Source of the DNA: JBCCTX01 sp964652565
GTDB lineage: Bacteria; Bacteroidota; Bacteroidia; J057
DNA length: 17,666 nucleotides
Direction: 5' to 3'
NCBI GenBank assembly: GCA_964652565.1
Contig: CAZZEC010000129.1
Coordinates: 1-17,666, forward strand
The position numbers and the translations under genes are program-made. This document shows, piece after piece, positions 1 to 7,994 of this stretch (position 1 is its first letter; each line of letters starts with the position of its first letter). The notes below the pieces were generated by a model. That model was not told the origin of the DNA. It did not search any database and saw nothing but the letters and a program-made list of their open reading frames with translations.

Positions 1-1285
1 CGTATGCTTCTGGAGTAGGTGCCTCAAAATTACGCTGATAATCAAACCGCATATCGACAGGATTTAAATTTAAACTTAATCCAGGTTGTTTCGCATAAAA
101 AAGGAGACGAATATCAGACTCCGGTTGAATATGAATTAATAACCGATTGGGCTGAAGTGCGTTTCCATCCTTATCAGAGAATGCCCGATGAGGGATTGGG
201 GAGAACTGTATTGAGATATAACTCTGTTTTTTAGGCATTCTCTTACCAGTACGTAAATAAAATGGAACCCCTTGCCATCGCCAGTTATCAATGTTCATTT
301 TCATAGCCACAAAAGATTCTGTATTTGAATCTTGAGGGATATCATTTTCTTGTAAATAGCCTTTAACCATTTCCCCTTTTGCCATTCCTTCAGTATACTG
401 ACCTCTGATCACATTTTCAATGACCGATTCTTCTGTATAAGGCCTGACAGCTTTTAAGACTTCTATTTTTTTATCTCGGATTTCGTTTTCATCAAAATTT
501 AATGGCGGTTCCATAGCTACCATACACAGCAGTTGGAACAGATGGTTTTGAACCATGTCCTTCAGTGCTCCTGATTGATCGTAATATCCCCCTCTACTAC
601 CTATACCCATATCTTCAGCAACCGTGATTTCTATATGGTCTATCTGTTGCCTATTCCAGAGCGGTTCAAATAAGGTATTGGCAAAACGAAAGGCTAATAA
701 ATTTTGAACAGGTTCTTTGCCCAGATAATGATCAATACGATACAACTGTGATTCCTGGAAAATATCCAACAGCATTTGATTGAGATCACGTGCACTTTCC
801 AGATCGTACCCAAAAGGTTTTTCAATTACTAATCTCGATTTGTCGATATCTGCACAAACCTGAAACTTCCCGAGCTTCTTAGCAATCGGTTCTATAAATC
901 TAGGTGCTACTGAAAGGTAAAATAAACGCTGGACTTCCACTTTCCAGTCCATTTCTATTTGACACAATTGTTCATCAATCTGACGATAAAGATTGTCATC
1001 GTTCAAATCTCCACATAGGTACCTGATGCACTTTGCGAATTCGCTCCAAATAGAATCATCTAACGGATTTCGGGAATATTTTTCGATCCCTTCTTTCAAC
1101 GAATCCCTATATTCATCGTCTGACATTTCCGTACGCCCATTGCCTATCATAACAAATTTTTCTGGTAACCACCCTCCTAAATACAAATTGTATAAAGCAG
1201 GTGCCAGTTTTCTATAAGCAAGATCCCCACTTCCTCCAAAAATAAGCATGATTGTGGGTCCTGCGTTCTTATTGTTCAGTTTCAT
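1..1285 (-). CDS. zwf: Glucose-6-phosphate 1-dehydrogenase (partial, C-terminus outside window)
   Basis: Oxidises glucose-6-phosphate to 6-phosphogluconolactone with NAD(P)+, the entry step of the oxidative pentose-phosphate pathway, in the cytosol. Translating the minus strand from the ATG at 1285 gives 428 uninterrupted residues that run off the left edge; the family is usually about 490-510 residues, so some 60-80 C-terminal residues are missing. Visible motifs are the Rossmann nucleotide loop GGSGDL (residues 17-22), EKPFG in the substrate region, and the active-site signature RIDHYLGK (183-190) followed by EPVQNLLAFRFAN. The start overlaps the 3' end of gnd by 17 nt, so the two are probably translationally coupled. 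An alternative start at the internal Met 13 would leave almost nothing before the nucleotide loop and is less likely. Identification is secure from the signatures; the cofactor preference cannot be read by eye. Confidence 0.96.
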   Translation of the reverse strand, partial: MKLNNKNAGPTIMLIFGGSGDLAYRKLAPALYNLYLGGWLPEKFVMIGNGRTEMSDDEYRDSLKEGIEKYSRNPLDDSIWSEFAKCIRYLCGDLNDDNLYRQIDEQLCQIEMDWKVEVQRLFYLSVAPRFIEPIAKKLGKFQVCADIDKSRLVIEKPFGYDLESARDLNQMLLDIFQESQLYRIDHYLGKEPVQNLLAFRFANTLFEPLWNRQQIDHIEITVAEDMGIGSRGGYYDQSGALKDMVQNHLFQLLCMVAMEPPLNFDENEIRDKKIEVLKAVRPYTEESVIENVIRGQYTEGMAKGEMVKGYLQENDIPQDSNTESFVAMKMNIDNWRWQGVPFYLRTGKRMPKKQSYISIQFSPIPHRAFSDKDGNALQPNRLLIHIQPESDIRLLFYAKQPGLSLNLNPVDMRFDYQRNFEAPTPEAY

Positions 1286-2696
1286 ACCACTGTGTGTGAA
1301 AAGTTCCTGGGATATCAATACGTTGATAAGTATGAGCACCAAAATAATCGCGCTGTGCCTGAATGAGATTGGCAGGAAGTCTCTCACTAAAAATAGCGTC
1401 CAAATAGCCTAGCGCAGCAGAAAAAGCAGCTACAGGAAGCTGATTAAATACTCCAATTCGAATGGCCTCGGATAATCCCCCTCGAGCTTGCTGAGATGGG
1501 CGGAGAAATTCAGAAGAAATCAATAGATGCTCGATACCAGGCGTGGAATCATATACATTCATTATATCGTTGAGCAACTCAGCACGAATAATACAACCGC
1601 CGCGCCAAATTTTCGCTATCTCTCTTAGCTCAAGTCCATAATCAAATTCATCTGAAGCAGATTTCAATAAGTGAAACCCCTGAGCATAGGTAATGAGAAA
1701 AGCAGCGTACACAGCTTCTTCTAATAAATCAACCGCACGCCTTTTATCATTTTTATCCAGTTTACTCTTGGGATAGGGAAGTAACTTTTCAGCTTTTACA
1801 CGAAGATCCTTATGAGCAGATACATACCTCATCATTACAGCTACATCTATATTAGGTATCGGTATCCCAAGATCTAACGCACTCTGAGAAGTCCATTTAC
1901 CTGTACCCTTTTGTTTAGCCTGATCTAAAATCTGGTCAATCAAATATCTCGCATCATCTTTCTCATCTTTCTGAAGGAAAATATTCCCTGTGATTTCTAC
2001 TAGAAAAGAATTTAACCTTCCTTTGTTCCAGGTCGCATATATCGAGGCTATCTCATCGTTTTCCAGGCTCAATCCACGATGTAATAAATCATAAGACTCA
2101 GCCAGTACTTGCATAAGTCCGTACTCGATTCCATTATGAACCATTTTTACGTAATGTCCTGCAGAACGACTGCCCAGGTATGCTACACAAGGCTCACCAT
2201 CAACCTTAGCTGAGATAGCCTCCAGGTAGGGACTTATTTCATGATAAACCTCGCGATCTCCACCTGGCATGATACTCGGCCCAAATCTGGCACCTTCCTG
2301 TCCCCCGGATACTCCTACTCCCCAATAGTGAATCCCTCTTTCGGTTAAATGTTGGAACCTCCGATTGGTCTCTTCAAAATGAGAATTACCCCCATCCATG
2401 ATAATGTCTCCCTTACTCAAGTATGGACTAATGGAGTCTATTACAGCATCTACGGGTTTTCCTGCGGGTACCATGAGCAATAACTTTCTCGGTGTACTAA
2501 GTTGTTGAACAAAGTCAACAGTATTGGCAAAAAATGTTATATCTGAATGGGCATGTTCTTCATTGAAGCTTTCAATTTTATTACGATCTGTATCTAGTCC
2601 AGCGACGGTAAACTTATGATCAGCCAGATTCATCAATAAGCTATATCCCATCACTCCCATACCAATAACACCTATATCACATTTGGTTTTATTCAT
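1269..2696 (-). CDS. gnd: 6-phosphogluconate dehydrogenase (decarboxylating)
   Basis: Converts 6-phosphogluconate to ribulose-5-phosphate and CO2 with reduction of NADP+. I chose the ATG at 2696, giving 475 residues, close to the usual 468-480. The open frame continues upstream to 2783, but that would add 29 non-conserved residues overlapping rpiB. With this start the N-terminus reads MNKTKCDIGVIGMGVMG, placing the GxGxxG dinucleotide fold (12-17) where the family has it. Further landmarks are VPAGKP (76-81), GGNSH (about 102-106), the substrate segment VSGGQEGARFGPSIMPGG (from about 129), catalytic K184 and H187-N188 in KMVHNGIEYG, KGTGKWTSQSALDLG, and the C-terminal ANLIQAQRDYFGAHTY/GTFHTQW block. 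It starts 4 nt after the rpiB stop and overlaps zwf by 17 nt, so it is the middle gene of an rpiB-gnd-zwf operon. All key residues are present. Confidence 0.96.
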   Translation of the reverse strand: MNKTKCDIGVIGMGVMGYSLLMNLADHKFTVAGLDTDRNKIESFNEEHAHSDITFFANTVDFVQQLSTPRKLLLMVPAGKPVDAVIDSISPYLSKGDIIMDGGNSHFEETNRRFQHLTERGIHYWGVGVSGGQEGARFGPSIMPGGDREVYHEISPYLEAISAKVDGEPCVAYLGSRSAGHYVKMVHNGIEYGLMQVLAESYDLLHRGLSLENDEIASIYATWNKGRLNSFLVEITGNIFLQKDEKDDARYLIDQILDQAKQKGTGKWTSQSALDLGIPIPNIDVAVMMRYVSAHKDLRVKAEKLLPYPKSKLDKNDKRRAVDLLEEAVYAAFLITYAQGFHLLKSASDEFDYGLELREIAKIWRGGCIIRAELLNDIMNVYDSTPGIEHLLISSEFLRPSQQARGGLSEAIRIGVFNQLPVAAFSAALGYLDAIFSERLPANLIQAQRDYFGAHTYQRIDIPGTFHTQWYETEQ

Positions 2697-2700
2697 AGTA

Positions 2701-3159
2701 TTAATGCTGAGTGTATGTTTGTTCGAGTTTGATGAGTTTGTGTAATCTGCGCACATGTCGTTCCTCATTAGTAAACTGTGCATTTAAAAATGCTCGTACT
2801 AATTCCAACCCTAAAGCCTCTCCAGTTACTCTGGCACCAATACAGAGCACATTCATATCATCGTGTTCTACACCTTGATGTGCAGAATAGGTATCTGTAA
2901 TCAAGGCTCCTCTTACGCCAGGAACCTTATTTATGACAATAGAGGCCCCTACCCCACTCCCGCATACTGCAATTCCTCTATCCACCTTACCTTCCCGAAC
3001 CGCTAGTGCAAGTGGCGCAATACAGTCTGGATAATCATCATTTTTATCATATACATGTGCTCCAAAATCTTCAACATCCCAGCCTTCAGCAGTCAAGTAT
3101 TCTTTCACTATATTTTTCAGATCAAATCCAGCATGATCTGCAGCAAGCCCGATTTTCAT
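2701..3159 (-). CDS. rpiB: Ribose-5-phosphate isomerase B
   Basis: Interconverts ribulose-5-phosphate and ribose-5-phosphate (RpiB/LacAB family), using the product of the next gene, gnd. The protein has 152 residues, normal for the family (about 140-155). Landmarks are DHAGF (8-12), DYPD (42-45), the active-site cysteine C66 in VCGSGVGAS (65-73), and H99 in VEHDDMN (97-103), which matches the catalytic histidine position of E. coli RpiB. The start is the ATG at 3159, giving MKIGLAADHAG at the expected distance from the first motif. It lies 55 nt downstream of the PBP4-like gene on the same strand and 4 nt ahead of gnd. No clear promoter is visible in that 55-nt gap, so the four genes may be cotranscribed. 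LacA/LacB-type galactose-6-phosphate isomerases are related, but the gnd-zwf context favours RpiB. Confidence 0.94.
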   Translation of the reverse strand: MKIGLAADHAGFDLKNIVKEYLTAEGWDVEDFGAHVYDKNDDYPDCIAPLALAVREGKVDRGIAVCGSGVGASIVINKVPGVRGALITDTYSAHQGVEHDDMNVLCIGARVTGEALGLELVRAFLNAQFTNEERHVRRLHKLIKLEQTYTQH

Positions 3160-3214
3160 ATATATAGGTTAAATTTCTGATCACGCTGATAAAATTAGCA
3201 AATATCCGGTCACT

Positions 3215-4555
3215 TCAGAATTTATTATACAATTCGAGTAACATGTGTTCCATTTCTTGTTTTACAGGTGAAACAGATGAAACATAATGATTGTGCATAA
3301 AACTGAATATCAATATTTTACCTTTTTTTGTTAACAGAAAACCACTTAAATTATGATTATTACTTAACGTACCCGTCTTTGCAAAAACAAAAGGCTTTTC
3401 CTCTCCCGCATACCAATTTTCAATAGTACCACTGACTCCTCCTGCAGCCAGGGTACCCAGTAATGAATCCAGATCTATTTCTCTATATAATTGTGTAAGT
3501 ACATACACTACTGACAAAGGTGTCATAAGATTGTATCTGGACAATCCAGATCCGTCTACCCATTGGGGGCGCTGGGGAATATCCACCAGCAGTGTGTCCA
3601 GAACATAATGTATAATCTTTCTGCTGCTGAGTGTATCGTATTTTTGTGCCGAGCTGATCCAAAGCAACTGTTCAGCCAGAAAATTATCACTTTCCTGCAT
3701 CATTTTTCTCAAAACCGTATCAGCAGCCTGGCTATTAAATGTCTTCCATGTGCTTGATGAAGCCAAAGGACTGGATTGGAAAATTACTTTCAAACCCAAG
3801 GTATCACCCAGTAATTTCGCCAAATAATGCATACTGGGTATGAAGGGTACATCCTGCTGTTCTGGCATTTCGGGGTAATGAATAGGGAGTTCAAATATAT
3901 TTGACTCGCCTATACGCATTACTGATCGAAAATTTTCAGTAGAATCGAAATGCTTATATCGCACTGCTTCTTTGGGTAGAATAGGTAAACTCTGCCATTT
4001 TGATGTAATAGTATCTCTTATAAACCGAATTGCATTTCCATATAGTGGAAAATCACTCCTTGCACGTTGATAACTATAATTAAAATCATCCCAAGACCAT
4101 CCTGGCCCATAAGGTTTGTCTTCTACAACCTGTGGAAGAATGCTTATACAATCGTATTCTTGAGAGAGGAAACGTATTAACCTTGTGTTGTCAAACTCGG
4201 GATGAAAAAGTGTGGGATCTCCTAGCCCACTGATAAATAGCGTATCTCCTCTTGCTAAATATTTGAATGAAGGAATAGAATCTCCTAACAAGCGATGAGC
4301 TGTATAAAAAGTAAATATTTTGGTATTAGAAGCAGGTGTAAAATATTTATCTCCATTATACTCATAAATCACTTCTTCTTTTAGTGGGTCATACAACACA
4401 AACCCTGTAAAATAATTTTTACCCTCTCTTTCTTGTAACCAATGATATCGATGATTTTTCTTTACCCAATGTGCATGTTTTGGGCTACACCCCCCACCAC
4501 ACATACATATGAGAAACAAAATCTGTAGGACGAGAATAAAATGTGATTTTTTCAA
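3215..4555 (-). CDS. dacB: D-alanyl-D-alanine carboxypeptidase/endopeptidase, PBP4 (DacB, peptidase S13) family
   Basis: A serine peptidase that trims or cleaves peptidoglycan stem peptides in the periplasm. The three penicillin-binding motifs occur in order: SxxK as SNTK (76-79) within TPASNTKIFT, SxN as SDN (289-291) within QESDNFLAEQLLW, and KTG (393-395) within FAKTGTLSNNHNLSG. DGSGLSRYN (334-342) is also typical. The 210-residue spacing between SxxK and SxN fits the inserted domains of class C PBPs. The length is 446 residues. The N-terminus has two lysines and a hydrophobic stretch (about 6-18) ending in CMCGGGC (17-23), a secretion signal, possibly a lipoprotein signal with a poor lipobox. 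The start appears to be TTG at 4555: no ATG lies in frame before the signal peptide, and the next Met (18) is inside it. It precedes rpiB by 55 nt on the same strand and diverges from purN. Confidence 0.9.
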   Translation of the reverse strand: MKKSHFILVLQILFLICMCGGGCSPKHAHWVKKNHRYHWLQEREGKNYFTGFVLYDPLKEEVIYEYNGDKYFTPASNTKIFTFYTAHRLLGDSIPSFKYLARGDTLFISGLGDPTLFHPEFDNTRLIRFLSQEYDCISILPQVVEDKPYGPGWSWDDFNYSYQRARSDFPLYGNAIRFIRDTITSKWQSLPILPKEAVRYKHFDSTENFRSVMRIGESNIFELPIHYPEMPEQQDVPFIPSMHYLAKLLGDTLGLKVIFQSSPLASSSTWKTFNSQAADTVLRKMMQESDNFLAEQLLWISSAQKYDTLSSRKIIHYVLDTLLVDIPQRPQWVDGSGLSRYNLMTPLSVVYVLTQLYREIDLDSLLGTLAAGGVSGTIENWYAGEEKPFVFAKTGTLSNNHNLSGFLLTKKGKILIFSFMHNHYVSSVSPVKQEMEHMLLELYNKF

Positions 4556-4783
4556 GGGAGAAGGTATTAATTTTGTTAAGATATAAATAAAGATTCGTTA
4601 AGTTTGAATAATCGCTTATTTCATAGCAATTTCGCCCTAATTTAGTCTTTGGTCTATTCCAAAGCGAGAGTAGATTACATATTGAGATTACAACTTGGGA
4701 TGTGTGATATTCCATCACTATTTGAGTATTTATATTGAAATATAATATAAATAAGAATCTGATTTAACAAGTTTACGAATATA
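4556..4783. promoter_or_regulatory. Divergent intergenic region between dacB and purN
   Basis: This 228-bp AT-rich region separates the leftward dacB-rpiB-gnd-zwf group from the rightward purN-purH-mre group and must contain the promoters of both. The short reading frames crossing it do not look like proteins. No good match to the Bacteroidota -33/-7 promoter pattern was found for the dacB side; the purN-side candidate is listed separately. No recognisable PurR-type palindrome or riboswitch was seen by eye. Confidence 0.6.
4694..4724 (+). promoter_or_regulatory. Possible Bacteroidota-type promoter for purN
   Basis: A TTG at 4695-4697 and a TTTG at 4721-4724 are separated by 23 nt, the spacing expected for a TTTG-N19-TAnnTTTG promoter of Bacteroidota. 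The TA half of the -7 element is not conserved (ACTATTTG instead of TAnnTTTG), so this is weak support. Transcription would begin near 4731, about 50 nt before the purN start. Confidence 0.25.
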
Positions 4784-5374
4784 TTGAAAAAGAATTCACA
4801 AGTTAGGATAGCGATATTTGCAAGTGGAAAGGGTACTAATGCTGAAAACATCATTCGACATTTTAGTGAGAATGAGCTTATCCATGTTACCCTTATCATT
4901 ACGAATAACCCCCAATCAGGCGTTTTTAATTTTGCACCTAATTATCGTATTCCAGTTATATTACTATCTAATATTCAGTATAGTGATGGTGACTATATAG
5001 TTGAATTCCTACAAACGCATCGTATCAATCTCATTGTCTTAGCTGGGTATCTGAAAAAGATTCCACCACAGGTAGTCCAAACATTTCATAAACAGATCAT
5101 CAATATACATCCTTCTCTACTACCAAAATACGGAGGAAAGGGAATGTATGGGATGAAAGTACACGAAGCTATTATTGCTGCAAGGGAAAAGCAAAGTGGG
5201 ATTAGTATACATCTCGTAGATGATATATATGATCACGGCGCACTCATTTATCAGGCAAAGCTGGATATTGATCCAACATGGTCTGCCGTAGATCTCGCAA
5301 ATGAAATTCATAAAATGGAATATCATTATTATCCACAGGTAATAGAAAAAGTTTGTAAAAAAATACTTTCTTAA
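4784..5374 (+). CDS. purN: Phosphoribosylglycinamide formyltransferase (GAR transformylase)
   Basis: Transfers the formyl group of 10-formyltetrahydrofolate to GAR, the third step of de novo purine synthesis. The product has 196 residues (family about 190-215). The N-terminal fold shows IAIFASGKGTNAENII (9-24), whose GKGTN loop binds the GAR phosphate. The catalytic triad is present: N107 and H109 in INIHPSLLPKYGG, and D147 in HLVDDIYDHG. The start must be TTG at 4784. An in-frame TGA lies at 4760-4762, no ATG or GTG occurs between, and the TTG sits right before the conserved beta-strand. It is 38 nt upstream of purH on the same strand, in keeping with their shared pathway. Identification is secure; the non-ATG start may lower expression. 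Confidence 0.95.
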   Translation: MKKNSQVRIAIFASGKGTNAENIIRHFSENELIHVTLIITNNPQSGVFNFAPNYRIPVILLSNIQYSDGDYIVEFLQTHRINLIVLAGYLKKIPPQVVQTFHKQIINIHPSLLPKYGGKGMYGMKVHEAIIAAREKQSGISIHLVDDIYDHGALIYQAKLDIDPTWSAVDLANEIHKMEYHYYPQVIEKVCKKILS

Positions 5375-5412
5375 GCATAATTATTTTAGATTGAATCTAT
5401 ATATACGCATAC

Positions 5413-6942
5413 ATGAGTGATGAAATCCGTATTAAGTCCGCTTTGATATCAGTATTTCACAAGGAAGGACTGGGTCCGATTATAGAATTATTAAAACAAT
5501 TACAAGTAACCATTTACTCAACAGGAGGAACCGCTGAATTTATTCGCTCCAAGGATGTAGAGGTAGTGGAAGTTGCGGATCTTACGGGGTATCCATCCAT
5601 TTTTGGAGGCAGAGTAAAGACCCTTCATCCCAAAGTTCATGGAGGTATACTGGCTAGAAGAGGAGTTGCGGAAGATATTCAGGATATGGAGGTACATCAA
5701 ATCCCTACTATAGATCTTGTGATTGTAGATTTATATCCATTTGAAGAGACTGTCTCATCTACCGACATTGAAGAAGATATCATTGAAAAAATTGATATAG
5801 GAGGTATTGCATTAATAAGGGCTGCAGCAAAGAATTTTAACGATGTATGGGTGATCCCTGCTGTCAAATACTACAGCGAATTACAAGGGATCCTCCAAGA
5901 ACATGAAGGAAGTACTACAAAGGAAATTCGTAAAAAATTCGCAGGATACGCGTTTGATACATCTTCTCATTACGATACCCAAATATTTCACTACCTTAAT
6001 GAGGAAATTGATACAGAAATAGGTCTTAAAATATCGTATACCCAAGGACATGCATTGCGATATGGAGAAAACCCACATCAAATCGGCGTGTATTTTGGCA
6101 AACTAGAGGAAGTTCTTCAGCAAATACATGGCAAAGCCCTTTCTTACAATAATTTGGTAGATATTGATGCTGCTCTTCGGCTAGTAGAAGAATTTGAAGA
6201 TCCTGTATTTGCTGTAATTAAGCATACTAACCCCTGTGGTTGTGCTATAGGCAAAGATCTTACCGAAGCCTGGCATCTGGCACTAGCTGGAGACCCTGTC
6301 TCTGCCTTTGGAGGAGTTTTGGCATGTAATGGTACGGTAGATGAAACCACTGCTGGAGCTATAGATGAATTATTTTTTGAAGTCCTGATAGCTAGAGATT
6401 TTACACCTTCTGCCCTTAGTATACTGCAATCTAAAAAGAATCGAATTTTATTGAAGTGGACAGGTGAACTAAGCCAGGAAGCTCAGGTCAAAAGCGTGTT
6501 GAACGGTCATCTCGTACAGACAAGAGATCAAGTACAATTGGATGTACATTCGGTCAGTTATCAGACCACGAGAACACCCACGGTTGAAGAGTTAAAGGAT
6601 ATCTGGTTTGCTGATACGATTTGTAAACATTTGAAATCCAATGCTATTGCTATTGTAAAGAATTTGCAGCTAATTGGAAGTGGAATAGGTCAAACGTCTC
6701 GTATTGATGCGATCAAACAAGCCATTCAAAAGGCTAAATCGTTCAATTTTGACACAAATGGGGCAGTTCTGGCATCAGATGCTTTTTTTCCATTTGCAGA
6801 TTCCGTAACATTGGCAAATGATCATGGAATACAGGTTATTGTTGAACCTGGAGGTTCAAAAAGGGATCATGAGACCATTGATTATTGCGAAAAAAATGAA
6901 ATGTGTTTAATTTTTACCAGTATACGTCACTTTAAACATTAA
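5413..6942 (+). CDS. purH: Bifunctional AICAR transformylase/IMP cyclohydrolase
   Basis: Catalyses the last two steps of IMP synthesis: formylation of AICAR and ring closure of FAICAR. The 509-residue length is normal. The N-terminal MGS-like IMP cyclohydrolase domain (about 1-195) shows STGGT (36-40), GGRVKTLHPKVHGG (65-78) and IDIGGIALIRAAAKNF (from 127). The C-terminal transformylase domain shows ALRYGENPHQ (214-223), the catalytic K270-H271 in IKHTNPCG, GDPVSAFGG (293-301), ASDAFFPFADS, EPGGSKRD and the terminal IFTSIRHFKH. The start is the ATG at 5413. Its TAA stop shares one base with the mreB ATG (TAATG at 6940-6944), which implies translational coupling between purine synthesis and the cell-shape genes downstream. 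Confidence 0.97.
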   Translation: MSDEIRIKSALISVFHKEGLGPIIELLKQLQVTIYSTGGTAEFIRSKDVEVVEVADLTGYPSIFGGRVKTLHPKVHGGILARRGVAEDIQDMEVHQIPTIDLVIVDLYPFEETVSSTDIEEDIIEKIDIGGIALIRAAAKNFNDVWVIPAVKYYSELQGILQEHEGSTTKEIRKKFAGYAFDTSSHYDTQIFHYLNEEIDTEIGLKISYTQGHALRYGENPHQIGVYFGKLEEVLQQIHGKALSYNNLVDIDAALRLVEEFEDPVFAVIKHTNPCGCAIGKDLTEAWHLALAGDPVSAFGGVLACNGTVDETTAGAIDELFFEVLIARDFTPSALSILQSKKNRILLKWTGELSQEAQVKSVLNGHLVQTRDQVQLDVHSVSYQTTRTPTVEELKDIWFADTICKHLKSNAIAIVKNLQLIGSGIGQTSRIDAIKQAIQKAKSFNFDTNGAVLASDAFFPFADSVTLANDHGIQVIVEPGGSKRDHETIDYCEKNEMCLIFTSIRHFKH

Positions 6943-7964
6943 TGGGGCTTTTTGATTTTTTTACAACTGACATTGCAATAGATTTGGGTACTGCTAATAC
7001 CTTAGTGATGTACAACGAAGAGATCGTAGTAGATCAACCCTCTATTGTAGCAGTAGATCGCATGACAGGAAAAGTCATTGCCGTGGGCCATGAGGCACAG
7101 CAAATGCACGAAAAGACCCACGAGAAATACAAAACGATACGACCACTACGCGATGGGGTAATAGCTGATTTTACCGTTGCAGAGTACATGATTAGAGGAA
7201 TGATTAAGATGATCCCTAATAGACGAAAGTGGATGTCAGCTAGCTATCGGATGGTAATTTGTATTCCAAGTGGGATTACAGAAGTTGAGAAGCGAGCGGT
7301 AAAGGATTCTGCTGAGCAAGCTGGAGCTAAGGAAGTCTTTCTTATAGCGGAGCCAATGGCAGCAGCTATTGGTATAGGACTTAATATCAAAGAACCTACC
7401 GGACATATGGTTGTGGATATCGGGGGGGGAACTACTGAGATTGCTGTGATTGCCCTGTCGGGAATTGTCACAGATCAAAGTATACGAATTGCAGGGGATG
7501 AATTTAATGATGATATTCTGGACTATATGAGAAAACAGCACAATATGCTAATAGGTGAAAGAAGTGCGGAAAGACTGAAAATTGAAGTTGGTGCAGCCTT
7601 ACCAGACTTAGAAGAGACTCCAGAACCCATCGAGATTAGAGGTAAAGACTTAATGACAGGTATTCCAAAAACTATCTCCATATCACATCGTGAAATCGCT
7701 CAAGCTATTAACAAATCTATTGCCAAAATTGAAGATGCAATCCTAAAAGCATTAGAGAGTACTCCACCAGAACTTTCTGCTGATATCTATGAAAGAGGAA
7801 TACACCTTACTGGAGGTGGGGCGGCATTGCGAGGGTTAGATATAAGACTAGCTGAAAAGACAAAGCTCCCCATTCACGTAGCAGAAGATCCTTTGAGGGC
7901 TGTGGTCAGAGGTACTGGCATTTGCCTTGATTCATTAAATGATTATAAGTATCTCATGAGCTAG
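6942..7964 (+). CDS. mreB: Rod shape-determining protein MreB (actin homologue)
   Basis: Forms membrane-associated ATP-dependent filaments that organise lateral-wall synthesis. The protein has 340 residues (E. coli 347). Actin-fold motifs are phosphate 1 DIAIDLGTANT (10-20), the interdomain segment IAEPMAAAIGIG (135-146), phosphate 2 DIGGGTTEIAV (159-169), GDEFN (185-189), and the adenosine motif HLTGGGAALRGL near residue 295. The N-terminal MGLFDFF is short and hydrophobic, as expected for the membrane-binding end. The start ATG overlaps the purH stop by one base. It is followed after 30 nt by mreC. The phosphate-2 loop is encoded across a run of eight G residues (7422-7429), unusual for this AT-rich sequence but in frame and coding the conserved GGG. 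Confidence 0.97.
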   Translation: MGLFDFFTTDIAIDLGTANTLVMYNEEIVVDQPSIVAVDRMTGKVIAVGHEAQQMHEKTHEKYKTIRPLRDGVIADFTVAEYMIRGMIKMIPNRRKWMSASYRMVICIPSGITEVEKRAVKDSAEQAGAKEVFLIAEPMAAAIGIGLNIKEPTGHMVVDIGGGTTEIAVIALSGIVTDQSIRIAGDEFNDDILDYMRKQHNMLIGERSAERLKIEVGAALPDLEETPEPIEIRGKDLMTGIPKTISISHREIAQAINKSIAKIEDAILKALESTPPELSADIYERGIHLTGGGAALRGLDIRLAEKTKLPIHVAEDPLRAVVRGTGICLDSLNDYKYLMS

Positions 7965-7994
7965 CAGCTATTTTAATGACCAATATATTAGAAT

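Noticed and set aside
19..1217. Short plus-strand frames over the left end
   Set aside because: They are shadows of zwf, which has all G6PD signatures on the minus strand.
2697..2783. N-terminal extension of gnd by 29 residues
   Set aside because: It overlaps rpiB, is not conserved-looking, and puts the GxGxxG loop too far from the N-terminus; the ATG at 2696 fits the family.
4485..4899. Two short minus-strand frames crossing the dacB-purN intergenic region
   Set aside because: They overlap dacB or purN in other frames and have low-complexity hydrophobic content.
7236..7541. Open frames of 75 and 101 residues antisense to mreB
   Set aside because: They lie fully inside a strongly conserved gene on the other strand and show no protein-like motifs.
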